Under the pieces are notes generated by a model. The model was not told where the DNA came from, ran no database searches, and worked only from the letters and a program-made list of their open reading frames with translations. Both the position numbers and the translations under genes were made by a program. From Streptomyces sp. Ag109_O5-1 (GTDB lineage: Bacteria; Actinomycetota; Actinomycetes; Streptomycetales; Streptomycetaceae), in assembly GCF_003814875.1 (NCBI RefSeq), contig NZ_RKQF01000001.1, positions 7,874,001 through 7,938,000 of the forward strand: 64,000 nucleotides of DNA, written 5' to 3'. Below, piece after piece: positions 27,553-35,711 of the stretch. Within the stretch, counting starts at the first letter, position 1. Each line of letters opens with the position of its first letter.

Positions 27553-27904
27553 CGAACCAGCCTGCGCACATACCATCGGCTCCCGGTCCCACGACCGGGA
27601 GCCGATGGTATTCGGACGAGGAGAAGACGCCTCGCATCCAGGGCACCACCGGCCGTACCGAGCACGGCGAACGCGTCCTGCACACCGCCGAGCCTCCACG
27701 CGAGCCCTTTGCCGACGCTGCTCGCCACACAGCGTGACCGATCGGACGAAGAGGGTGGCCGAGACGCCGCCGAAGAAGCTCTTCCCATCAGAAGCTTCAC
27801 AAGAAACACTTAGTGAATCGACGGGAAAGTTCACGCCCACGCCTGTCAACGAGTAACTTCACCGGGAACCCGAACAGCGGAAAATACGACGAGAGGCCGC
27901 TTCT
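27553..27904. other. Intergenic region after rne
   Basis: This 352-base region has no convincing gene. It contains the rne terminator (27570-27611). Its last 110 bases are noticeably A- and T-richer and probably hold the promoter of the methyltransferase gene. Confidence 0.6.
27570..27611 (+). terminator. rne: rne terminator
   Basis: A perfect 19-bp inverted repeat (arms 27570-27588 and 27593-27611) has a CCAC loop, 18 bases after the rne stop. Confidence 0.9.
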
Positions 27905-28699
27905 GTGAACCGTCATGAACTGCTGCGTGGACTGCACCGTGTCTACCACCCGCGCAACTATCTCGAGATCGGCGTCAATGACGGTCGTAGCCTGGCGCTC
28001 TCACGTGTGGCGTCCGTCGCCATCGACCCGGCCTTCAAGGTCGTGACGTCGATCAGCTGCGATGTCCACCTGGTCCAGTCGACCAGCGACGACTTCTTCG
28101 CCCGCAAAGACCCGCTGGTGCACCTGCGGCGAGGCCGCAACCCCTTCCGCGCCCTCGCCCGCCGCGACCCGCTCGGGGTGCTCGGAGGCGACCCCACGCT
28201 GGAACTGTCCTTCATCGACGGCATGCACCTCTTCGAGTACGCGCTGCGCGACTTCATGAACGTCGAACGCCACTCGCGCTGGTCGAGCGTGATCGTGCTC
28301 GACGACATGCTGCCCCGCGACGTCGACGAGGCGGCGCGCGACCGGCACACCAAGTACTGGACGGGCGACGTCTACAAACTGGTGACGGTCCTGCGCAAGT
28401 ACCGCCCCGATCTGGTGGTCCTGGAGGTCGACACCGCGCCGACCGGTGTCGCCGTCGTCTTCGGCGCCGATCCGCAGAACACGGTGCTCAAGGAGGCGTA
28501 CGACGACATCATCGAGGAGTACGTCACCCCGGATCCGCAGGCGGTCCCCGACGAGGTGCTGGTGCGCAAGCACGCCGCACGGCCGGAGGCGCTGCTGGCG
28601 GCGGACTTCTGGCCGGCCCTGATCCGGGCCCGCAACCTGCGCCGGCCGCGCGCGGGCTTCGAGCGGCTGCGCGGGCAGATCGCCGCGCTGGGCGGCTGA
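27905..28699 (+). CDS. Class I SAM-dependent methyltransferase (wall-polymer locus)
   Basis: A 264-residue protein with a SAM-binding start NYLEIGVNDGRSLALS (about residues 18-33), the acidic IDPAF, and a second-half SFIDGMHLFEYALRDF resembling the Methyltransf_24 group that modifies sugars in polysaccharide clusters. GTG 27905 starts directly at the family N-terminus. Its neighbours are an RmlC-like epimerase and GT2 glycosyltransferases. A role in methylating a sugar or polyol of a cell-wall glycopolymer is inferred from that context. A strong terminator follows. Confidence 0.72.
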   Translation: MNRHELLRGLHRVYHPRNYLEIGVNDGRSLALSRVASVAIDPAFKVVTSISCDVHLVQSTSDDFFARKDPLVHLRRGRNPFRALARRDPLGVLGGDPTLELSFIDGMHLFEYALRDFMNVERHSRWSSVIVLDDMLPRDVDEAARDRHTKYWTGDVYKLVTVLRKYRPDLVVLEVDTAPTGVAVVFGADPQNTVLKEAYDDIIEEYVTPDPQAVPDEVLVRKHAARPEALLAADFWPALIRARNLRRPRAGFERLRGQIAALGG

Positions 28700-28721
28700 G
28701 CGACAGGAAGACGACACGAAG

Positions 28722-28761
28722 GACGAGGGGCCTCGCGGACGGATCCGCGAGGCCCCTCGTC
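28722..28761. terminator. Bidirectional terminator
   Basis: A perfect 18-bp stem (arms 28722-28739 and 28744-28761) with loop CGGA lies between the convergent methyltransferase and epimerase genes. Confidence 0.9.
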
Positions 28762-28770
28762 ATACCGCTC

Positions 28771-29364
28771 TCAGGCGCGCAGCTGCGCCAGATAGGCCTG
28801 GCACGCGTCGTACGACGGCAGCAGGCCCGCCGCCTCGGCCTCGGCCAGCGTCGGCGCCGCGGAGTCCTTCTCGGACAGCACGGGCGTCAGCCCCGACGGC
28901 CACTCGATACCCAGATCCGGGTCGAGCGGGTGGATGCCGTGCTCGCGCTGCGGGGCGTACCCCTCGGAGCACAGGTACACCACGGTGGCGTCGTCGGTCA
29001 GCGCCATGAAGGCGTGCCCGAGCCCCTCCGAGAGGTAGACGGAGTGGTGGTCCACGTCGTCCAGCCGCACGGCCTCCCACTGCTTGTACGTGGGCGAGCC
29101 CGTACGGATGTCGACGATGACGTCCAGCACGGCGCCGCGCACGCACTTGACGTACTTGGCCTGGCTGGGCGGAACGTCGGCGAAGTGGATGCCGCGCAGG
29201 GTGCCGCGGCTGGAGACCGAGCAGTTGGCCTGCGCCAGATTCAGCCGATGGCCGGTGGCCTCGGTGAAGTCCGGTCCCTTGAACCACTCGTGGAAGCTCC
29301 CGCGGGCGTCCGGAAAGACCTTCGGTTCGTGGATCCAGGCGCCGGCTATGCCGAGCTCCCGCAT
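28771..29364 (-). CDS. dTDP-4-dehydrorhamnose 3,5-epimerase-like protein (RmlC family)
   Basis: A 197-residue cupin epimerase. Family motifs are FPDARGSFHEWF, NCSVSSRGTLRGIHF (with the catalytic-histidine region) and KYVKCVRGAVLDVIVDIR. LSEGLGHAF is the second barrel edge. ATG 29364 is favoured over the upstream GTG because AAGGA is ten bases before it. It probably epimerises a nucleotide-linked 4-keto sugar. The other dTDP-rhamnose genes (rmlA, B, D) are not beside it, so the sugar may not be rhamnose. The large GT2 gene lies just upstream on the same strand, 49 bases away. Confidence 0.82.
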   Translation of the reverse strand: MRELGIAGAWIHEPKVFPDARGSFHEWFKGPDFTEATGHRLNLAQANCSVSSRGTLRGIHFADVPPSQAKYVKCVRGAVLDVIVDIRTGSPTYKQWEAVRLDDVDHHSVYLSEGLGHAFMALTDDATVVYLCSEGYAPQREHGIHPLDPDLGIEWPSGLTPVLSEKDSAAPTLAEAEAAGLLPSYDACQAYLAQLRA

Positions 29365-29413
29365 GGTGATCACATCCTTGTTGTGGTGCGTGTCCGTGAC
29401 GTGTGGCGGTGGA

Positions 29414-31444
29414 TCAGCCGGTCAGCTTCGACGCCAGCCGGCGCAGCTTCTTGCGCGCCGAGGCGGGAAGCCTGCGCGCGACCGGGCCGGCGACGACGCG
29501 CAGCCTGCGCTCCAGGGCCGCCTTGCGCCGCTTGGCCAGTATCGCGCGTACCAGCTCGGGTGCCACGACGGCGAAGCCGTCGTCCAGCCGCAGCTGGCCG
29601 CCCGCCCCGACCGTGACCGTGCCCAGCGACAGGGCCGGGTTCTTCTCCCCGTCCAGCCGTGCGGAGAGGTCCCAGCGGCCGGCGGGGACCGGCTTGGCGC
29701 GCCCGGGGAGGGCGATGTGCGCACGGCCGGCCACATCGCGGACCTTGACAGGCAGCAGGTGCGTACGGCCGTCCGGGGCGCTCAGGACCAGCTGAGTCGT
29801 CATCGGCGCGGTCACGGAGCGGGTGAACACGTCGAGCCGGAGCTCCGGCCGGCTGCCGGGCATCCGCAGCACAGGACGGTTCTCGAGGTACGGCACCAGC
29901 TTCTTGCCGCGGCGGGCGACGTCGAGGGTGAGGTTGCCGTGCGGGTCCGTGAAGTACGGGATGACCGGGCGGGCCGGGGAGCCCAGCAGCGCGGGGCGCA
30001 CATCGTCGTCGACATGGGCCGCGCGGTCGGCGCCGACCCGGGCCTTGCGGACCAGACCGAGGCCGCGCACCGAGACCCAGATGTCCCAGAAGCCCTTGGA
30101 GACCGGACCGCGCCCCTTGGCACCCTGGGTGCTCACCACGCCGCTGCCGCGCAGGACGACCTCGCAGGCCTCGTCGCCCAGGTCCTCGACGTGCCGGGTG
30201 AACTCGGAGGGGCACGGCCACTCGACGGCCGTCTCCCGGTTGCGCAGCGACATCTCGGCCTTGAACTGGTCCAGCTCGTCCGTGATGTCGATCAGCTCGC
30301 CGTCCTCGAGCACACCCTTGGTCAGCTCGGGGTGCACGAAGAACCGGCCGTCGCGGCGCAGCAGCCTGATCGGCTCGCCGTCGTCGCCGTGGACCAGCCG
30401 GGCGCTGACGGTGACGGCCATCTTGCCGTCGGGCCGCCACTCGGCATGCTCCAGCCGGGTCGTGCCCTTGACCGACTTGGCGAAGCGGGCGAACTGCACC
30501 AGCCCCTGCCGGTCGTCGCGGCGCAGCAGGGTGGAGCGGACACGGGTGAGGGCACCGAGCCCGTTGTGCACGCCGTCGTTCATGAAGTCGTCGGCCAGCG
30601 GCCGAATGGCGTCGCACATCTCGTCGAGGTAGGCCTCGTCGTAATTCAGCACGGAAGGCTCGCTGAGCCGGCCGAGCATCTCCACCCGGTAGAAACGGCG
30701 GAGCAGCAGGTCCCGGAAGTCTCCCGGCTCGGTGTTGGCGACGACGACGTCGAGAACCTCACGGAGGTTTCCGTAATAGCCCGACGGGACGATCCTGGCC
30801 GAACCCGCGTTCTTCCCGTCGTCACGCTTCGAGTAGTAGTAGCAGGTGTAGCTGCCGAGAATGGAGACGACCTTGGCGGGGAAATACGCCTCCATCATGT
30901 ACAGCTGGTCCTCGAGGCGCCGCTTGCCCTCGGGGTAGGCGATCTTGTTCTCGCGAAGGAATTCGGTGCGGAACATCTTGTGCGGCGTGAGGCTGTCGTA
31001 CAGCGGCGCGTCCTGGAGGGTGCACTTCTCCCGGTCCACCCGGAAGACACCGTGCGGCACGCCCCGGAAGTTGCTGGCCACCTTGCCGATGACGATGTCG
31101 GAGCCGTTGCGGTGCCCCATCTCGTACAGCCGGCGCAGCGCGTCGGAGGCGAGGTAGTCGTCCTGGTCGACGAATTGGACGTACTCGCCCTTCGCCTCAC
31201 CGACGCCGATGTTCCTCGGCTTTCCGGGCCAACCCGAGTTCGGTATGTGAATCACCCGGAAATGCGGGTGCTCCTCGGCGAGGGCGTCCAGTTCGGCGGG
31301 ACTGTCGTCGGTCGAACCGTCGTCGACGAACAGCACCTCGAACTCGTTCGCGGGAAGCGTCTGCCTCAACAGGGAGTCGATGCAGGGCTGGATGTACTTT
31401 CCCGGGTTGTAGACCGGGATGATGACGCTCACCTTGATCGACAT
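29414..31444 (-). CDS. Glycosyltransferase family 2 with C-terminal beta domain
   Basis: A 676-residue protein. The GT-A domain occupies about residues 1-230, with VSVIIPVYN, FVDDGSTDDSP and the metal-binding FVDQDDYL. A helical linker follows to about 330. The long C-terminal part is rich in beta strands and has no catalytic motif, recalling the polymer-binding tail domains of wall-teichoic-acid glycosyltransferases such as TarS. ATG 31444 begins the first strand after an AGGAGG 12 bases upstream. It probably decorates or extends a wall polyol-phosphate polymer; the exact sugar is unknown. It is divergent from rplU. Confidence 0.82.
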   Translation of the reverse strand: MSIKVSVIIPVYNPGKYIQPCIDSLLRQTLPANEFEVLFVDDGSTDDSPAELDALAEEHPHFRVIHIPNSGWPGKPRNIGVGEAKGEYVQFVDQDDYLASDALRRLYEMGHRNGSDIVIGKVASNFRGVPHGVFRVDREKCTLQDAPLYDSLTPHKMFRTEFLRENKIAYPEGKRRLEDQLYMMEAYFPAKVVSILGSYTCYYYSKRDDGKNAGSARIVPSGYYGNLREVLDVVVANTEPGDFRDLLLRRFYRVEMLGRLSEPSVLNYDEAYLDEMCDAIRPLADDFMNDGVHNGLGALTRVRSTLLRRDDRQGLVQFARFAKSVKGTTRLEHAEWRPDGKMAVTVSARLVHGDDGEPIRLLRRDGRFFVHPELTKGVLEDGELIDITDELDQFKAEMSLRNRETAVEWPCPSEFTRHVEDLGDEACEVVLRGSGVVSTQGAKGRGPVSKGFWDIWVSVRGLGLVRKARVGADRAAHVDDDVRPALLGSPARPVIPYFTDPHGNLTLDVARRGKKLVPYLENRPVLRMPGSRPELRLDVFTRSVTAPMTTQLVLSAPDGRTHLLPVKVRDVAGRAHIALPGRAKPVPAGRWDLSARLDGEKNPALSLGTVTVGAGGQLRLDDGFAVVAPELVRAILAKRRKAALERRLRVVAGPVARRLPASARKKLRRLASKLTG

Positions 31445-31797
31445 CTCTGTTACCTGCCTCCTGTTACAGGAAGTCCCCCGTGGGACGTGTCTGGTGGGTG
31501 TACAGCCGGTGACCAAGCAATGGATGACTGGGGTCACAGGGTAACTGCAGCCGGTTCGGGCAGCCGACCAAGACCAGGGGGTGCGGTGGAGATCGTGACC
31601 AGCCTGGTTTGACCCCCTCCGTACGGCCCCGTACTGTTGACCGTCGGCGTGTCCTTGGATATGGGCGCGCCACATCCCCGTAAACCTCGTCCTCCGAAGC
31701 GCTCGGTGCCCTGCACCGGCCGACTTGGAGAGGCCGACCGCGTGCCGGACGGCTGGACTGCGGGGGTGCCGTTCCCGAGCGAGAGAGTGAGATCCGC
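31445..31797. other. Divergent intergenic region GT2 / rplU
   Basis: A 353-base region without a gene. It carries the rplU promoter near 31637-31665 and a rplU leader of about 120 bases. Ribosomal-protein leaders of L21 type are known in bacteria, but I cannot fold a convincing autoregulatory structure by eye. Confidence 0.5.
31637..31665 (+). promoter_or_regulatory. rplU: rplU promoter
   Basis: TTGACC (31637-31642) and TATGGG (31660-31665) are 17 bases apart, a good housekeeping-type promoter. It gives a transcript with a leader of about 125 bases before the rplU GTG. Confidence 0.55.
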
Positions 31798-32118
31798 GTG
31801 TACGCCATCGTGCGCAGCGGTGGTCGCCAGCACAAGGTTGCTGTCGGCGACATCGTTGAGGTTGACAAGATTTCCACCGCCAAGGTTGGCGACACGGTCG
31901 AGCTCTCGACCCTGCTCGTCGTCGACGGCGACGCCGTGACCAGCGACCCGTGGGTGCTGGCCGGTATCAAGGTCCAGGCCGAGGTCGTGGACCACCACAA
32001 GGGCCAGAAGATCGACATTCTGCGCTACAAGAACAAGACCGGTTACCGTCGTCGTCAGGGCCACCGCCAGCAGTACACGGCGATCAAGGTCACTGAGATC
32101 CCCGCGGCTGCGAAGTAA
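31798..32118 (+). CDS. rplU: 50S ribosomal protein L21
   Basis: Complete at 106 residues. It has the family start MYAIVRSGGRQHKVAVGD and the C-terminal YKNKTGYRRRQGHRQ 23S rRNA-binding stretch. Translation starts at GTG 31798. It is followed after 14 bases by rpmA, the normal pairing. In most actinobacteria rne lies immediately upstream; here three wall-polymer genes separate them. Confidence 0.97.
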   Translation: MYAIVRSGGRQHKVAVGDIVEVDKISTAKVGDTVELSTLLVVDGDAVTSDPWVLAGIKVQAEVVDHHKGQKIDILRYKNKTGYRRRQGHRQQYTAIKVTEIPAAAK

Positions 32119-32132
32119 GGGACTGAGGAGAG

Positions 32133-32387
32133 ATGGCACACAAGAAGGGCGCATCGTCCACCCGTAACGGTCGTGACTCCAACGCTCAGCGCCTCGGCGT
32201 GAAGCGCTTCGGCGGTCAGGTCGTCAACGCGGGCGAGATCCTGGTCCGCCAGCGCGGCACCCACTTCCACCCGGGTGCGGGCGTCGGCCGCGGCGGCGAC
32301 GACACGCTGTTCGCCCTGCAGGCCGGTTCGGTGCAGTTCGGCACCCACCGTGGCCGCAAGGTCGTGAACATCGTTCCGGTCGCCTGA
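32133..32387 (+). CDS. rpmA: 50S ribosomal protein L27
   Basis: Complete at 84 residues. The start is the unprocessed MAHKKGASSTRNGRDS form, whose N-terminal tail reaches the peptidyl-transferase centre, and RGTHFHPGAGVGRGGDDTLF is present. GAGGAG lies just upstream of ATG. It is co-transcribed with rplU and followed by a hairpin terminator. Confidence 0.97.
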   Translation: MAHKKGASSTRNGRDSNAQRLGVKRFGGQVVNAGEILVRQRGTHFHPGAGVGRGGDDTLFALQAGSVQFGTHRGRKVVNIVPVA

Positions 32388-32424
32388 GTCTGCTGACTGC
32401 ACGACTCAGACCGAACGTCTCGCG

Positions 32425-32466
32425 AGGCGGACCTCACTTCCCGATCGGGAAGGCGGGTCCGCCTTT
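32425..32466 (+). terminator. rpmA: rpmA terminator
   Basis: An outer 9-bp stem (32425-32433 with 32456-32464) encloses an inner palindrome (32438-32451), followed by a short T stretch. It separates rplU-rpmA from obg, which then needs its own promoter or read-through. Confidence 0.75.
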
Positions 32467-32580
32467 CGCGTGTTGACATCGGTGACACCCGTACGCGTCC
32501 GCGTAGGGCGTGTTCCGTTCGTTCTGTTTATTCTGCTTGTCCTGTTTGTTCATATTGTTCGTTTCTGGAGGCACTGCACC

Positions 32581-34020
32581 ATGACCACCTTCGTGGACCG
32601 CGTCGAGCTGCACATCGCCGCGGGTAACGGAGGCCACGGCTGTGCCTCCGTACACCGGGAGAAGTTCAAGCCGCTCGGCGGCCCCGACGGCGGCAACGGC
32701 GGCCGCGGCGGCGACGTCATCCTGACCGTCGACCAGTCGGTGACCACGCTCCTCGACTACCACCACTCCCCGCACCGCAAGGCCACCAACGGCAAGCCCG
32801 GCGAGGGCGGCAACCGGGCCGGCAAGGACGGCCAGGACCTGATCCTCCCGGTCCCGGACGGCACCGTCGTCCTCGACAAGGCGGGCAACGTCCTCGCCGA
32901 CCTCGTCGGCCACGGCACCTCCTACGTCGCCGCCCAGGGCGGCCGCGGCGGCCTCGGCAACGCGGCGCTGGCCTCCGCCCGCCGCAAGGCCCCCGGCTTC
33001 GCGCTGCTCGGCGAGCCCGGCGACCTCCAGGACATCGTCCTGGAGCTGAAGACCGTCGCGGACGTGGCCCTGGTCGGCTACCCGAGCGCCGGCAAGTCCT
33101 CCCTGATCTCGGTGCTGTCCGCCGCCAAGCCGAAGATCGCCGACTACCCGTTCACCACCCTGGTGCCCAACCTCGGCGTGGTGACCGCCGGATCCACCGT
33201 CTACACCATCGCCGACGTCCCCGGCCTCATCCCCGGCGCCAGCCAGGGCAAGGGCCTCGGCCTCGAGTTCCTGCGCCACGTCGAACGGTGCAGTGTCCTC
33301 GTGCACGTCCTCGACACCGCCACCCTGGAGTCCGAGCGCGACCCCGTCTCCGACCTCGACATCATCGAGGAGGAGCTCAAGCAGTACGGCGGCCTCGACA
33401 ACCGGCCCCGGATCGTCGTCCTCAACAAGATCGACGTCCCGGACGGCAAGGACCTCGCGGAAATGGTCCGCCCCGACCTGGAGGCCCGCGGCTACCGCGT
33501 CTTCGAGGTGTCGGCGGTCGCCCACATGGGCCTGCGCGAGCTGACGTTCGCACTCGGCGAGCTGGTCGGCAAGGCACGCGCCGCGAAGCCCAAGGAAGAG
33601 GCGACCCGCATCGTCATCCGGCCCAAGGCCGTGGACGACGCCGGCTTCACCGTCACCCAGGAGGACGACGGCCTCTACCGGGTCCGCGGCGAGAAGCCCG
33701 AACGCTGGGTCCGGCAGACCGACTTCAACAACGACGAAGCCGTCGGCTACCTCGCCGACCGCCTCAACCGCCTCGGTGTGGAGGAGCAGCTGATGAAGGC
33801 GGGCGCCCGCGGCGGCGACGGCGTCGCCATCGGCCCCGAGGAGAACGCTGTCGTCTTCGACTGGGAGCCGTCCATGATGTCCGGCGCCGAAATGCTCGGC
33901 CGCCGCGGCGAGGACCACCGCTTCGAGGAGCAGCGGCCCGCCGTACAGCGCCGCCGCGACCGGCAGGCGGAGCGGGACGAGGCACTGGGCGAGTACGACG
34001 AGTTCGACCCGTTCGAGTAA
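32581..34020 (+). CDS. obg: GTPase Obg
   Basis: A 479-residue essential GTPase tied to ribosome assembly and sporulation control. The glycine-rich Obg fold occupies residues 1-160 (GPDGGNGGRGGDV). The G domain follows with GYPSAGKSS (G1), the G2 threonines in DYPFTTL, DVPGL (G3) and NKID (G4). A C-terminal OCT domain lies around residues 340-420, and an acidic tail ends DEFDPFE. ATG 32581 has GGAGG ten bases upstream. A peculiar T-rich stretch lies immediately upstream. Confidence 0.97.
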   Translation: MTTFVDRVELHIAAGNGGHGCASVHREKFKPLGGPDGGNGGRGGDVILTVDQSVTTLLDYHHSPHRKATNGKPGEGGNRAGKDGQDLILPVPDGTVVLDKAGNVLADLVGHGTSYVAAQGGRGGLGNAALASARRKAPGFALLGEPGDLQDIVLELKTVADVALVGYPSAGKSSLISVLSAAKPKIADYPFTTLVPNLGVVTAGSTVYTIADVPGLIPGASQGKGLGLEFLRHVERCSVLVHVLDTATLESERDPVSDLDIIEEELKQYGGLDNRPRIVVLNKIDVPDGKDLAEMVRPDLEARGYRVFEVSAVAHMGLRELTFALGELVGKARAAKPKEEATRIVIRPKAVDDAGFTVTQEDDGLYRVRGEKPERWVRQTDFNNDEAVGYLADRLNRLGVEEQLMKAGARGGDGVAIGPEENAVVFDWEPSMMSGAEMLGRRGEDHRFEEQRPAVQRRRDRQAERDEALGEYDEFDPFE

Positions 34021-34094
34021 CAGCGCCGTCGGCCCGGCGTACGCGTGGTGAGACCCGCGAACCGGGTGCCGTGAACGTCAAGTCCGTGTAACTG

Positions 34095-34126
34095 GAGCCT
34101 GGGACTCATCTGTGTCCCAGGCTCCT
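34095..34126 (+). terminator. obg: obg terminator
   Basis: A perfect 12-bp stem (34095-34106 and 34115-34126) with an 8-base loop, 75 bases after the obg stop. Confidence 0.8.
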
Positions 34127-34139
34127 CTCAGGTGAACCT

Positions 34140-34158
34140 AAGGTAAACGTCTTACCTT
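34140..34158. promoter_or_regulatory. Palindrome upstream of sulfotransferase-like gene
   Basis: AAGGTAA and TTACCTT flank a five-base centre in an A/T-richer stretch directly after the obg terminator. A perfect dyad 10-43 bases before the candidate starts suggests an operator or part of a promoter. Confidence 0.45.
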
Positions 34159-34200
34159 TCATTAACCATGGAGACGGACTGCACGAGAGGCGAAGCCCCG

Positions 34201-35388
34201 GTGAATAACGCCCCGATAGGCCCCATCGGTCCCATTGCCGCCCTGCCCGCCGGCACCCGCCTGCTGCACATAGGCCCGCACAAAACCGGGACCACGGCCA
34301 TCCAGGGCGCTCTGTTCGCCGCCAAGGACAAGCTGCCCGAGCACGGTGTGGAGTTCCCCGCGGCCACCCGGCACCCGATGGAGGCAGCCCTCGCCGCCTG
34401 CGCCCGGCCCGCGATGATCGGCGACGCTGTGCCCACCGAGAAGCACTGGACGCGGCTGATCGAGCAGGTCGAGGCCACCGGTACCCGTACGTCGGTGATC
34501 AGCAGCGAGTTCTTCGCCGACGCCCCCGACGACGAGATCATCGCCCGCATCGTCCGGCAACTGGGCGGCGACCGTGTCCACATCCTCGTCACGCTGCGCC
34601 CCATCGCCAAGATCATGCCCTCGCAGTGGCAGCAGTACGTGCAGAACGGGCTGCGCATGGGCTACGAGAACTGGCTGGAGCACATGCTCCGCAAGGCGCC
34701 CTACGAGAAGCCCAACCCCAGCTTCTGGCGCCGCCACCGGCACGACCGGCTCGTCGAACGCTGGGTCCGCGCGGTCGGCGCCGACCGGGTCACCGTCGTC
34801 GTGGTCGACGACAGCGACCGCGACGGCCTGATGCGCACCTTCGAAGAGCTCCTCGGCCTGCCCGAAAACCTGCTCCAGGCCGTCCCGGACACGGCGAACC
34901 GTTCCCTCACCCTCGCCGAGACCGAAATGCTGCGAAAGCTCAACGTGGAATTCCGCGGCAATGGACTGCCCGACGAGCTCTATTCCAAGCTCGTCCGCAA
35001 CGGTGCCGTCATGCATATGAAGAACACGTGCAGCCCCACCGGCAAGGACGTGAAGATCTCCACCCCCGCCTGGGCCGTCGAGGCCGCCGGCCGCATCGGC
35101 GCCGAGATCGTCGAACGCATCGACACCATGGGCGTCCGCGTCATCGGCGACCCGGCATTGCTCTGCTCCCTGCCCGCCATACCCACACAGTCCGGACCGC
35201 CCGCCGTCGAGGCCCGGATCGCACCGGAGGTCGCCGCCCAGGCCCTGTACGGCGCTCTCGCCGCAGCGGCCGCCGCCCCGGTCCGCCACACCGCCGAGGC
35301 GAAGTCCCGCACGGTGCACCAGACGTCGTCGAAGGAGCTCGTACGGATACTGGGGCACCGATGTCTCAAGAAGCTGCGAAGGCGCTGA
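34201..35388 (+). CDS. Sulfotransferase-like P-loop protein (wall-polymer locus)
   Basis: About 395 residues from GTG 34201, or 406 from ATG 34168. GTG is preferred because GAGAGG precedes it by about ten bases. The PAPS-type P-loop is HIGPHKTGTTAIQ (about residues 21-33), followed by the helix-rich body typical of bacterial sulfotransferase-like proteins; the 3'-phosphate-side serine/arginine region may be SEFFADAPDDE and TLRP. It lies between obg and the CDP-ribitol synthase gene. Sulfation of a wall glycopolymer is an inference from location; some relatives have no shown sulfotransferase activity. Confidence 0.65.
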   Translation: MNNAPIGPIGPIAALPAGTRLLHIGPHKTGTTAIQGALFAAKDKLPEHGVEFPAATRHPMEAALAACARPAMIGDAVPTEKHWTRLIEQVEATGTRTSVISSEFFADAPDDEIIARIVRQLGGDRVHILVTLRPIAKIMPSQWQQYVQNGLRMGYENWLEHMLRKAPYEKPNPSFWRRHRHDRLVERWVRAVGADRVTVVVVDDSDRDGLMRTFEELLGLPENLLQAVPDTANRSLTLAETEMLRKLNVEFRGNGLPDELYSKLVRNGAVMHMKNTCSPTGKDVKISTPAWAVEAAGRIGAEIVERIDTMGVRVIGDPALLCSLPAIPTQSGPPAVEARIAPEVAAQALYGALAAAAAAPVRHTAEAKSRTVHQTSSKELVRILGHRCLKKLRRR

Positions 35389-35711
35389 GAGGCCGCGCCA
35401 GGGATGACGGCTTAGCTGTGCTGAGACGTCGAAGCCGGACGGCGCAGCCCTGCTAAGTCGTCCGAACGGGACGGCTCAGCACTCCCGAGGCGTGCACCAT
35501 GTCACGCACAGCAATCGGAATAGCCTGTGCAGTTACTCACAGCAAATTCACGGAACTTCCCCCGACGTCCGACAGGCGACGCCCGTCACCAGCGATGCAA
35601 GGTGAATGAAAGGTTGCGGGCACATATGCACTGGAGGGCGCTCACCTTGCACAGCGGTAACCGGAAGTGGGACCATTTCCTGGTTCCCTGATGCCCCAAG
35701 GTAGGTCACCT
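35389..35711. other. Intergenic region upstream of CDP-ribitol synthase gene
   Basis: A 323-base region with no gene. At 35407-35480 it holds nested inverted repeats: GTGCTGAG with CTCAGCAC, and GCTTAGC with GCTAAG. These could be a terminator for the upstream gene. A promoter for the downstream gene is expected in the A/T-richer stretch near 35520-35600. Confidence 0.5.

Noticed and set aside
25600..27849. Long minus-strand frames (up to about 885 codons) opposite rne.
   Set aside because: They mirror the Ala/Glu/Arg-rich repeats of rne; composition is extreme and no domain appears. High G+C keeps many antisense frames open.
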